Assembly: GCA_022393335.1 (NCBI GenBank)
Contig: JAJEKB010021117.1
Span: 1,385,225-1,449,224 of the forward strand
From: Macrotrachela quadricornifera
Taxonomy: Eukaryota > Rotifera > Eurotatoria > Philodinida > Philodinidae
DNA: 64,000 nt
Reading direction: 5' to 3'
Positions 48,417-59,168 of this stretch are shown here, one piece after another. The position numbers were made by a program, and so were the translations under genes. The notes below the pieces were generated by a model, which was not told the DNA's origin, searched no databases, and worked only from the letters and a program-made list of their open reading frames with translations. The number at the start of each line of letters is the position of its first letter. Within the stretch, counting starts at the first letter, position 1.

Positions 48417-50811
48417 GTTGTTATGTATTTGAAATACAATGAACTAAACAATATCTACAAGAGCTTTAAGTACAATCCATTCTTACTTATCAAGAAACAG
48501 ATGATCATATGATCATAATTGTTTTCTTTCAAAATAAATAGTTTTTGATGAATACGATTTAATTGGGATTTATTTTAAAGAGTATTGATTCTTTAGTGTT
48601 TATGTAAACTATCATTTCATAAAATCTCTTAAATGAATCAATTAACGCTTCTTAATTTCTTTTAATAATAATTAATTCAACTTACATTATATAGCTGCAC
48701 GGTGTTGCAGATAATAATGATATTTCGTGGTCGACAGAAGCTACTGTGTTCTTTTTGCTTCTTTTTTTTTTTCTTTTTCATTCGCTTTTACCAAGTGCAC
48801 ACTTATTGTGTTATTCTTTCTTCTTTTTTCTCATTCTTTGCAACGCTTGTCCTGTACACGTCAAAAGAACACTTTTGCGTTCTGTCATTTCTGTTACTGT
48901 AGCTTATTATTAAGTTATCTTGAACTAAAATCATGCAGTACGTTCAATAAAAAGAGAACAATGTATAATTTTGAATTATTTAGCAGTTAAACTTTTCTTT
49001 TTCAGTTAAAATTAATTTTTTAACTAACATTTTTCGAAAAAAAACGAATTCAATAGTGTAATTTTTTGTTTATACTTAATATTCAGTAATTCGTTAAGAT
49101 TATTTTCATTTTAAAAACCTACATTTTCTCTCATATGAAACATTAAACAAAGAAAAATTTTAGTTTTAGTTTGAAAATATAACTACTAATATTAATTTAT
49201 GGTTATTTATTATAAATACCGTACCTGTTGACCTATGTCTCTGTGTCTAACATAGAATATTATATAGTATTTTGAATCCAAATGCACTAAGTTTTAAAGT
49301 ACTTATTATAGATGCTACCAACATTTAGCAATATTATTACTATCTTTTTACTATCACAAATATTTTGACTCCAACAGTGTAAAATGTTCATCGTCTAACT
49401 GATGTTATCAAAATATACTGGAATTTCCACAAGAGTCTACCTATTACTTATTCAAATTTGACAAATCCACTTATATAAAAACAGCATGATCTTTATCACT
49501 ACTTAAACATTTACAGATTATAATCACAATTTTAATATTATTTATTTTTTTTGCATATCCAAATATTATTAAAAATACTTGCATATGACCCAGTTAGACT
49601 ACTATTCTTTTCATTGTAAGGAATAAATGAAATAAAAATAATTTAGATGCCATTCTTATTGAAGGAATGTATTCAATCATGAAAACAGAATATATATACA
49701 TACACTCATTCAATTTTATCTAAACTATTTTATGAAAAAACAATAGTAGAAAAAAAAAGTAGCTTGTAATAGTATTTTTTTGACTTGAGTATAAATTTAT
49801 CACTTATTTGAATTCAACAGAATTTGAATATTATATTTAAAAAAAAAGTATTAATGTTTTTAATGATAATCATAAACTAATGAGTAGTTCATATGTGTTT
49901 TATTTATTGTAACATTCATTTCTTTTAAGTAGGAAAATATAAGATTTATTTTTTTAATAAATTGACATATGTGTAATTACAACTTGCTCCAAAGAGGTCA
50001 ATTATTTCAGAGAAAAATTTGCTATAGTAGACTGTAATCTTTAGTTCATTAGAATTCTGAATCGAATTACTTCTGGATATCTCTCTTTTTCTTGCAATGT
50101 TCATTAAATCATCCTGTATTTTCAAGTTGTATAATTACACGATTCATAATAGTATTTATTTTTCCAAAGGCACAGGCATCAGTGTTCTTTTGACGTTCTT
50201 TCGCAAGATAACTTATTTAATATGTCCTTAGTTCTTTTTTTAGATTGACCTATCGAAGAAAAGAAGAATTTCTGATTTATTTATGTTTTTTTAATCCTGT
50301 ATTGTTGAAATGATACTGAATATATAATAAAAAAAAAGAATAAGTTTTTTAAATAATTCAATTCCAATAATTACGTTATTATAAAAAAGTAAAACAATAA
50401 AATAAAAAATATTGTTATCAGATCATCACTATTGTCAACATCAGAATTAAATATGGATCGATATATGATGAATGACTCAAGAGTAACAATAGTATCGGAC
50501 AAGGATTGTCATGGTCCTCTACGCTTCTACACCATGCAAATGACAACTATCGTATACGAAGTGATTTCTACCGTAGTGCCACTAGCATTTTCTTAGCAAA
50601 AAGGGAGAGACTTCTTGTCTTTCCTTCTCTCGCTTGTCTTACATCCTCAATATAAAGAAATAGTTACTGTTGTTTGTGCTGTTACGATAGATTTAAATAA
50701 AATGAAATAATTCTATGTTTTTATAAATGTACACTTATATTTACATTGATTGTAAAACCAAATCTTAATAAAAAAAATTCAATGATTTTATAAATGTATA
50801 TGACTTGGGCA
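48417..50811. other. intergenic, 5' of nuclear receptor C
   Basis: About 2.4 kb. A pyrimidine tract (48750-48840) gives overlapping low-complexity ORFs that I reject. The promoter of receptor C should lie near 48420-48700. Nothing else recognised. Confidence 0.4.
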
Positions 50812-51414
50812 AACGTTAGGGAATTCCATTTTTTCACATTGTGACATTGTTACCGTGTGTCCTAGCGGATCGCTCTGGTGACTAACTCAGAAGATGTGAT
50901 GATAAATAGTGATGATTTATTGCAAAGAAATTAGCGCTATTTATAGCACGAGCGAACAAAGATGAACAGAAGTGGGAACATCCCGATGAGAGAGATGGCA
51001 GAGAAAAAAACCATATATGAACATATGTGAAGGAAAGAAAGAAACCATATGTGAACATATGTGAAAAGAAGGAAAAAAATCATATAGGAACATATGTGAA
51101 GGAAAGAAAGTAATCATATGTGAACATATGTAAAAAGAAGGAAAAAAACCATATAGGAACATATGTGAAGGAAAGAAAGAAATCATATGTGAATATATGT
51201 GAAGAAAAGAGGAAAATTTGTGAAGAACAGAAAAGAACATATATGTGCAGGTAAAGAGGATGATGGATCTCATCCTCTAACAGACATCTATATCTCCTTA
51301 GTAAAAAAGAGCAAACTCTCAGAAATTTTTATAATAAATAGACTTCATTTCGTTCTATTATGAATCAGTTCTTATTTTGCACACGTAACGATAGGACTTA
51401 TTATCCCTAACGTT
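50812..51414. mobile_element. possible 0.6-kb TIR element containing a minisatellite
   Basis: AACGTTAGGGA (50812-50822) and its exact complement TCCCTAACGTT (51404-51414) face each other 600 bp apart. The interior differs in base composition from the flanks and holds the minisatellite. An alternative is part of an LTR; no TG...CA borders or duplication could be confirmed. Confidence 0.35.
51003..51210. repeat. minisatellite, 69-bp unit, three copies
   Basis: A higher-order 69-bp unit made of a 38-bp and a 31-bp half, each built on the palindromic word CATATGTGAA or its variants, is repeated three times with few differences. As 69 is divisible by three, the minus strand stays open (110 codons) and encodes a Phe/His/Ser-rich repeat. 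I regard that ORF as incidental. Confidence 0.8.
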
Positions 51415-51855
51415 ACCTTCGGCAATTTTCCTCACATATACATATTCCTTGATTCACCCTTTTCAATCTGTGATCAATTTACAAAGAACTCATGAAGAGC
51501 TTTAAATGAACACTGATTATTCTGACCTTCAATACTGGTAAGAACGAATAGAGGACGATCCTCAGTTCTTACATTATATGATTCAAGTTAGCCCTCACTC
51601 TCGTCATCTCCTTAGATCTTGGATATTCACTCTATGTGTTAGTATTGTCTTTTTCAAGTCTTTGTAATGACTCTCTATTTGTTTCATGATATCCATCTCT
51701 TTTTTTGTATTCATGTATTCGTTTATCACTTTGCCTTATAAGTAGACTGGTTAAAATTCAGATAAGGCATGTGATGAACAATCGTATTCATCTCATCCTA
51801 TCCAGTCGTCACAACTGCTTCTATCCTAATTTATTAATACTATTACATAATGTCA
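51415..51855. other. intergenic spacer before MULE pseudogene
   Basis: No gene supported. The 63-codon ORF at 51705-51896 is a shadow frame of the pseudogene start. Confidence 0.4.
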
Positions 51856-54270
51856 ATTGTAAAATCCTCCAAAAACCGAGATCAACTTTCACTTGATGAT
51901 TTTGTTTATTGACGTGCTACAGTATCTAAAACTATGTGCCGTTGTGGTCAAAACAGTTGTGCAGGTCGGATGCATTTTGATGGTACACAATATGTTACAG
52001 TAACAGATCATAATCACGCATCAAATCCTGCACAAACAATAGCAAACAAGTTCAAGTCAAACATTAGAATTAGTGCAGCAGCATCACACGATCCACCTCG
52101 GTGTATCATTCATGAAGCTTTACTAAGTGTTAGTAAGAATGATGCAGCAGCTGTGCCCAATTATTGTTCAGCACAGCGTACTATCAAAGGAAAAAGAAAA
52201 GAAAACAACATACCATTACCAGCACCAAATTCGTTTAGCGATATTAATATTTCTGATCAACTTAAGGTATCTAATGGTGGTGGGCAGTTTGTATTGTACA
52301 ACAATGGAGACGTTGATCACAGAATGATCATATTATCACCTGATGACAATCTAGATCACCTATTAAACTCTGAACATTGATGTAGCGACGGCGTCTTCGA
52401 GACATGTTTAACAAGATATATTGGTTCTTCGAATCACCCCTTCATGCATAATTTTGATGTTTTTTTCATAGCTTGCTCCTCAATTGTTCTACCAGTTATA
52501 CACAATTCACGAGTTCGTCTGTGGACCTACACTACTATCAGTTTATTATTACATATATGGGGAATCTGAAATTCTATGCGATGAAATGTTCGATGTAATT
52601 TCAAACTACGTATCTCAACGTCCTAAAATAATAACTATTGATTTTGTTTTGAAAAATTCGCAGAAAACGTAGCCAAACAAAAATTATTAATGACAACAGT
52701 TAGTTAGTGGTTTTTTCATTTCAAGCAGCCACTATGAAGACAAGCGCAAATCGATATCGGTTGTCGTGATCATGAAAATTATTACTGTAGATAATTCTAA
52801 TCATATCTTATCTTAACTTTCTATTTAGGGCCTCAAAATGCAACAATTATTCCCTCGACTGTAGAGAGGGCCATATGAAAAAAAAATAGTTTGTTCGTTT
52901 GTGGGTTTGTGTCAGGGTCAAAAAAAACATCATATAGAATGGATTCAAGGGTCAAAAAACACTAACACTGAAACTTATCGATACGCCGCCAAATCTTCCG
53001 CTACATTCCGATAGCGTCTATAGGTCCTCCACTACTATAGCAGGTGAGGGTCTGAGGGCTCCCCATGGTATACTATGAGGGTGCCCATAGGTCGTTAAGT
53101 GCTATATCGTGATCGTGTCAGTAGGTCCTGATGTACTATATGGTGAAGATGCCCATAGCTCTTCTCGTTGGATATTGTTGGGGTGTCCTTGTATATTGAA
53201 TATTGTTTTGTAGGAGCGCTACTGGATACTGAAATCCAATATGGTAGGTAGAGCTGTAAGCCGTAGGTTTCGACGTTATGAAAATCGATAGGAATATTAT
53301 AGCGGAGTATATTGGAACATAATGAAGAGTGATTTGCCTCTTCTCAGATTCTGCGATTGTGAAATATGTATTGAAATTGTAGAGAACGTGTTGCACTTAA
53401 GATACCTAGTGGATATTCTACATGCACGTTACTGGTTTGTTAACAGTTTGATGAGTATCTATCTGTGACGAATCAACTTTGTTGCCTAAGGTGCACGTAA
53501 TGGTTGGATTTAAATCAGAGGTGTGGATGTTTTCGATTATGTACATCGATAAATAGATTCAGTCAAATTAAGAGTTTGATTGTTTTCTTTTTATACTGAA
53601 TTATGTGAATGATATAAGTGTGAAAACTGATACAGATGCAAATACGTGGTGTTATCTGTGGCTGTGTCGATATGGTGGAGTGGTATATAAGTACTTTCAA
53701 TGTTTCAGTCTAGGTTTGAGCGAGTGACAGGCACAAGCGTTACTTATTTGTTAATAATCATTAAGTTTGACGTTATCTAAAAGACTTTGCTTGTTTAACA
53801 TTGATACCTAAACCATTTATAATAGCTGAATTTGAAAGATTACAAAACGATTGTTCCGGATCTATCAGTGATATAAAATATATTTTATACATAAAATCTT
53901 TTTGTTCATTCTTATAATTATTGCAGACTTTTCGATTACTACGAGGACAACTATATTGGACGTGTTCCTCGTGTTTCAATTTCTATGTGGAATTGTTACT
54001 CACGTTTGGGTCAGCAACTATCTCGCACGAACAACTCAAGCGATGGTTGGCATCGAGCTTTACAAGTACTGTTAATTTCGGAAGAAGTTCTCCTAAATCA
54101 TATATCATTCATTTTTATTTAGCATTGAGAACAACTGAATCCATCAATTTACGAATCCATCGAAGATCTTCAAATGGAACATCATGCAAACTTCATAATG
54201 GGTAAAAAATTGCACATTGGACAGGTGGAATTAAGAAAATGTGCAAAATATGAACGTTTGGATACGTAAT
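51856..54270 (+). pseudogene. FLYWCH/MULE transposase pseudogene, interrupted
   Basis: From 51856 the frame reads a FLYWCH zinc-finger domain (SKNRDQLSLDDFVY, stop, RATVSKT, then MCRCGQNSCAG...DHNHAS). A TGA at 51910-51912 and a second TGA at 52378-52380 stand where the family usually has Arg and the Trp of HW-x-DGTF. After a frame change, 52484-52672 reads FYQLYTIHEFVCG, the start of the MULE transposase core. The C-terminal block DYYEDNYIGR...MWNCYSRL...RTNNSSDGWHRAL is found at 53931-54060. About 1.2 kb of unrelated or eroded sequence (about 52690-53920) lies between. It is a dead Mutator-like element. The 148-codon ORF at 51934-52380 could be mistaken for a live gene. Confidence 0.72.
52970..53200. 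repeat. degenerate tandem repeats inside the MULE pseudogene
   Basis: Words such as CCCATAGGTC, TAGGTCCT and CTATATGGTGA recur every 45-60 bp with much divergence, in a stretch with higher GC than its surroundings. Probably inserted or expanded after the element died. Confidence 0.4.
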
Positions 54271-54559
54271 TACAACAATTAGTTTCTTCTTTTCATTTGA
54301 ACACAAGAGACATATATTACAAAAGGGCAAGAGCCCTGTTCCATTTTTTATGCAATCGCTACTGTGTTCAAAATAAATTCATTTTCTCGTATTTTCTAAT
54401 TTCTCCGTTATGTCTGGAGCTCAACTGTTGGTGTACCATTCCATCATCCACGGCAACAAATATTACGTCATTACATACATCATATTCCACATCGAATGGA
54501 AAATGCACATTTAACGAATCACTCGATATATGTAGTGCCATTTAAAAACAAAAAACAAT

Positions 54560-55790
54560 CTCAACATGGATAGATCCATGCACCAAAGACATTTGTCGAT
54601 GATCGAATCGTTTCAGCTCATAATCAAGCTTCCACAATACCACAAAGGCAACTTGAAGAAAACGGCTCATCCGAAAAATAATCTAAACAAAAAATTAAAA
54701 AAGCTCGTTCACATACATCTATGTCATCAACTGGTCCACCCTCAACCGCGTCCTCATCTTCCTCACGTAAATTTGTTTTCTCGACTAGTCTTGTAAAGCA
54801 CGCAGTTTCGAGCAAACTACCTTGTTTTTATAATAGATTTACTGGTGATATAGCACAACAGCAAATTCCATCGATTATGGAAGTTACAAGATGTTTAAGA
54901 TAAATGGTTCAACTATAATCTTTGCAATTGATGGATGAATTCTTTCTTTTTAAACCTGCTAGCAAGAATCGTTACAAATTTGGAGTAGCAACAAAAAATA
55001 ACTTTTTTTAATTATGAAATTGCAAATAATCCAAGAAAATGAACCAACTGAATGTGGATATTGAACGACCTCGATTGTTCCTCAACTGTTGCGCTCTGAT
55101 GGTACGTTACATACAAGTAGAGCTATGAAACGATTTTGTCGCTCAAAAAATAATTAAATCAATTAAATCTGTAGTTTCATTTTCAAAAACTAATCTTTAT
55201 CGACCTCGTCCAACAAACAATGTTTGTTTTGCTGTTACAGATCCAGATGAATACGAGGATATATTAAACATTGATTGAGTTGCAATCAACGCGTTTATTC
55301 AGGGACTAAAAATGACACTTTGTACAAGTTGTTGGGAAATTGGTCATACTCGATCACAATGCAAAGTTGGACCTCGTTGTAAGATTTGTTTAAAAGCGTG
55401 GCAGTACAATGACTAATTCAGTAAACAATTATGTTATGCACAATGTGTAAAATCGCATGCATCAGTTAGCATAGAGTGTTTGGTGATAAAAAAGTACTGT
55501 CGAGCATTGAGAGAAGTGATCAATATAGCAATTAATGGTGATATGATTCGTCAGATGAATTTTATTAATACACTGGAAGAGTTTTCTAGAATGGCATCAG
55601 ATTTTTCAGCCATTAAACAGACAATAAATAAAACAGATGCAAAATACTCAGAGAACCGTTATTTATACACTATCCATTGTTACTTTCGACCAAGATCAGT
55701 CGCTTTTGGATTTTATAAAAAATATACGCCGCAGTATTTCTTTTTTCAGGCTCTAATTTCTTGCATATCTTTTCGTGGCGTTTAGATCAG
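54560..55790 (+). pseudogene. non-LTR retrotransposon ORF1 remnant with zinc knuckles
   Basis: Read across frames and stops, the stretch has a Ser-rich segment, then SSKLPCFYNRFTGDI (about 54810), RPRPTNNVCFAVTDPDEY (about 55200), and a CCHC knuckle CTSCWEIGHTRSQC followed by CKIC (55321-55400). A second Cys/His cluster follows (CVKSHASVSIEC, about 55447-55480), then a charged helix to about 55680. Paired knuckles after an RNA-binding-like domain are typical of LINE ORF1 (nucleocapsid-like) proteins. Several stops (for example 54901 and 55275) show it is not functional. No reverse transcriptase follows in place. Confidence 0.55.
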
Positions 55791-57192
55791 ACAGGCATGA
55801 TCGTATCGTTTATATATGTTTGGCTCGATATACCATCATAAAAAGGAGCCTATAATAGTGCTAAGTTTGGTGATCATAAAGTTTGTGAGCTCACCTCATA
55901 TTTCTAAACGATGACTGATGATCTCGACAAGGCGAATCGTTTTTACCATATTAAAATATCGAAAAAGACTTGATTTTTGTTAACAGTACTAACTTTGATC
56001 AATGTTCTTAAAATGTATTCAGTTCAATGAAAACTTCACAATAATGTCTATCATTGAAAAAAAATTTAGCTAATTAATATTGATGAATAGTGAAGTTATA
56101 CAAATTAACTTTTCTATCGAACTTTTGAAACGTTTTATATTTTATTATCGTTTACAAATAATTCAGTCATAAATAATACAACGAGTAAAACCTGATTCGT
56201 ATGTAATAGAGTTGTTCACAATAATCATCTGAAAAAAATTGTGCATCTTATTGTTCAAGAGATGATGACAATCCAGTGTGTAAGAATTTATTTATTATTA
56301 ATTCTACCCTATATCATCCAATACAGTATATTCCATTGAATGAGAAAATATATCCTTGTGATCTCTTAGACACTCTTTTCAAGCTAAAAACATATCTTTG
56401 AGATAACGTTTCCAAACTAATTCATTTGAAATCTGTGTTAAGTACTGTTCCAATATATGATTTTCGATAGGCCAAAAAGAAAATGGCGGATCGACTTTGT
56501 GTGAAAATAAAAATTTTATTTTTCGTTTACTGTAATTAATATTTTCGTGAGACACAAAGCATTACTGATATTTATGACCATGATCATCGATTGTAGAGAA
56601 GATCTGCTCTTTCAATATACATGACATAATCACGAAGCAAGAAAGTTCAGATATAACGATTTTTTATTTACATTTATAGCAAATATAATTTTCAAAAACA
56701 ACACAAAAAATCAAGATAAGTAGAAGAAATTATACTGAAAAAAAAATGTTTTCGTTTCTTTTTTATTACGATAATTATGTATGATCAATTGAACATTTTC
56801 CATTGATTAATTGAAAAATCAATGTATGTTTTTATTTGACTAACATAAATGATATGTAGACTATTCGTTCGTGAGTCATTGTTAATACAAAATAAACATA
56901 TTCATCCGTCTCAACATTAGACATACACGTAAATCTATCATATATAAACAGTAAGTGATAAGCTGCTTTAAACGTGATCTGTTTTGTTTGTTGACTTCTT
57001 TTCTTTTAACTATATATGTATATAATGAGATGATATTTATTCTTTGCTGTCTAAAATTCATTTGTCAACGCATACATTAACACTCAATCATTTGCTTTCG
57101 TCAATCAATAAAAGTAAGTCTATTATTTCGATCAAACTAAAAACAAAAAAAAGACATCTATTATTTTTGTATATAATAATTAGTTTACAATA
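55791..57192. other. intergenic region
   Basis: About 1.4 kb, AT-rich. TATA-like sites at about 56940 (ATATATAAAC) and 57010 may serve the Cys-rich gene. No gene seen. Confidence 0.4.
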
Positions 57193-57609
57193 ATGCATCA
57201 ATATGTTAAATTTAATCTTTTTTTTATTATTCTTATTATATCTATTTATGGAAAAAATATAGATGAATTTTATAAAACATTAAATGACGATCCAAATGAT
57301 GATTTAATTGATACATTTACTTCACCTACAGCAATTAAACAAAATAATATATCATTAGCATCATTAAGTTGTATTGAATCTCGCCGATGTGGTTGTTATA
57401 AAGGTTATTGTTGGGCATATGTTGATGAATATCAAACACCAACTACTGGTTGGTGGTGTTTTACACAACAAGAAGGTATACGTGGCAAACAAAAACAATG
57501 GGCAAAATGTACAAATAGTAGTCAATGTTCATGGACAATGACTTGTGGTGATTGTTATACTTATGTTGGAAAAAGAACTGGTATCAAAACTGATAAGATT
57601 CTTTGTTAA
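57193..57609 (+). CDS. secreted cysteine-rich protein, 138 aa, unknown function
   Basis: A single exon with host-like codon use. Residues 1-20 form a signal peptide (hydrophobic FNLFFIILIISIYG). An acidic, Asn-rich propeptide-like stretch (21-55) follows. The C-terminal domain has ten cysteines (60, 66, 68, 73, 89, 106, 112, 118, 121, 138), an even number suiting five disulfides. Blocks include RRCGCYKGYCWAYVDEY, GWWCF and KCTNSSQCSW. The CGC-x4-CW and WWC patterns recall small Cys-rich secreted domains in other invertebrates, but I cannot name the family. It could be defensive or extracellular-matrix related; nothing in the neighbourhood decides. Confidence 0.8.
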   Translation: MHQYVKFNLFFIILIISIYGKNIDEFYKTLNDDPNDDLIDTFTSPTAIKQNNISLASLSCIESRRCGCYKGYCWAYVDEYQTPTTGWWCFTQQEGIRGKQKQWAKCTNSSQCSWTMTCGDCYTYVGKRTGIKTDKILC

Positions 57610-58462
57610 AATTTTTCTTTTTTAGATGGTATAAAAATTAATATTAATAAAATTTCATTTTTTTTGTCTTAAGTTATTCAGATAAAATTTTATTAATTGA
57701 ATTCTTTGAATATGTATTTCGGTTGTTTTTTAAACAAAAGTATTTTATCTTTAAATTTGAATCAATGTCATTAGTTTGTTAAGTTTATTCTTTTCATTGA
57801 AGAATTTGAATTTTATTAATATGTTCTCAAATAAGATTCTTATATTAATGAATAATATCTTGAAAAATTGATTATCTATCATTGTCTTATGAAATGTTAA
57901 CATAGAAATAAATATAATTCAAATATGAGAAATATTGAAACTTTTTATTTCCTATTCTTTATCATATTCATAACTTGTCAAAGGCTAATTATAACCATAA
58001 TATTTTCTTTGATTAAAAGGAAGCAATTCATTTTACTGAAACTACATTGTGATAAATATCAGAAATAATTCGAATTGTTCTAATATATTGATTTAGTTGA
58101 ATAATATTTTGAGACAAATATTACTTGATTTAATATTAATCAATGCATAGATCGTTGATTAAGACATAACAATCAATAATAGCTAGTATAATCAGTTTCA
58201 AAAGATGTACTTTATGTATGAATAATATAACACAAAGAGAATTTGCTCGTGGAACAGGATGATTGATTGACTACATATGAGAATGTATGGTCTAAGTACT
58301 GCCTACACTTATTTTTATATTTAAAAAAAAATGATCTCTCTTCAACTATATCAATATGATATTATACTATTTGATAATACTAACAATGAAAGATTTGAAA
58401 TCAACGAATATCTTTTTTTAAGAAATTTTTAATGACCTATTCACTCATCGGATGTAACGTAC
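57610..58462. other. intergenic, downstream of Cys-rich gene
   Basis: AT-rich; an AATAAAATTT sequence at about 57646 may be the polyadenylation signal of the Cys-rich gene. Nothing else seen. Confidence 0.4.
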
Positions 58463-59168
58463 AATTAAGAGAGTTTTCATAAGGGGGTCAAGGTACTGGT
58501 CAATACTTAAATTTTCATTTAATGTTCTCCTCTTTTTCATTATTATTGAAAACCAATGAAATCAAATATTCAGCGCAGTTGAATGAGTTGATAAAAAGTT
58601 AGTTCGATTTTACTAATGAGCACTTGAAAGAATATTTGAAGAATATGATCCAAAATCATCTCTATAAAATTGAATCTTTTAAGACAACAATCAATGGATA
58701 AAATATTTTATTATAATATGCCAGAAGATAGCACATCAAATGCTTAACAAAGCGAGTTATTTACATATTATGTTTTAATGAAGAAATCCAAAGTTATATA
58801 TTCAATAGTGTACATGAATGCTCACTTAGTTAGTTAAAATGTATCAATCTTTTGCCGTATAATTTTGTATTTGTTCATTAAAACATAATATGTAAGTAAC
58901 TCGCTTTGTTAAGCATTTGATGTTCTACCTTTTGGGATATTATGATAAAACATTTCATCCATTGATTGTTGTCTTAAAAGATTCAATTTGATAGAAATGA
59001 TGTTAGACCATATTCTTCAAATAATCTCTTAAGTGCTCGACCGTAAAATCGAACTAACTTTTTATCAACTCATTCAACTGCGCTGAAAAATATGAGAACA
59101 TCAAATCAAAAATTTAAATTCCGATCAGTGCTTCTTTTCCTTGGTCCTTTCATTAAACTCTCCTAATT
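58463..59168. mobile_element. fold-back element (E11), about 0.7 kb
   Basis: Ends AATTAAGAGAGTTT (58463) and AAACTCTCCTAATT (59168) are complementary. Strong inner pairing includes TTCAGCGCAGTTGAATGAGT (about 58570) with its complement near 59071-59091, and AGCACATCAAATGCTTAACA (about 58731) with its complement near 58905-58925. Arms are about 320 bp around an AT-rich centre. No transposase. Confidence 0.75.

Noticed and set aside
50941..51273. 110-codon repeat protein on the minus strand
   Set aside because: Open only because the 69-bp minisatellite unit is divisible by three; no signal peptide, start context or domain.
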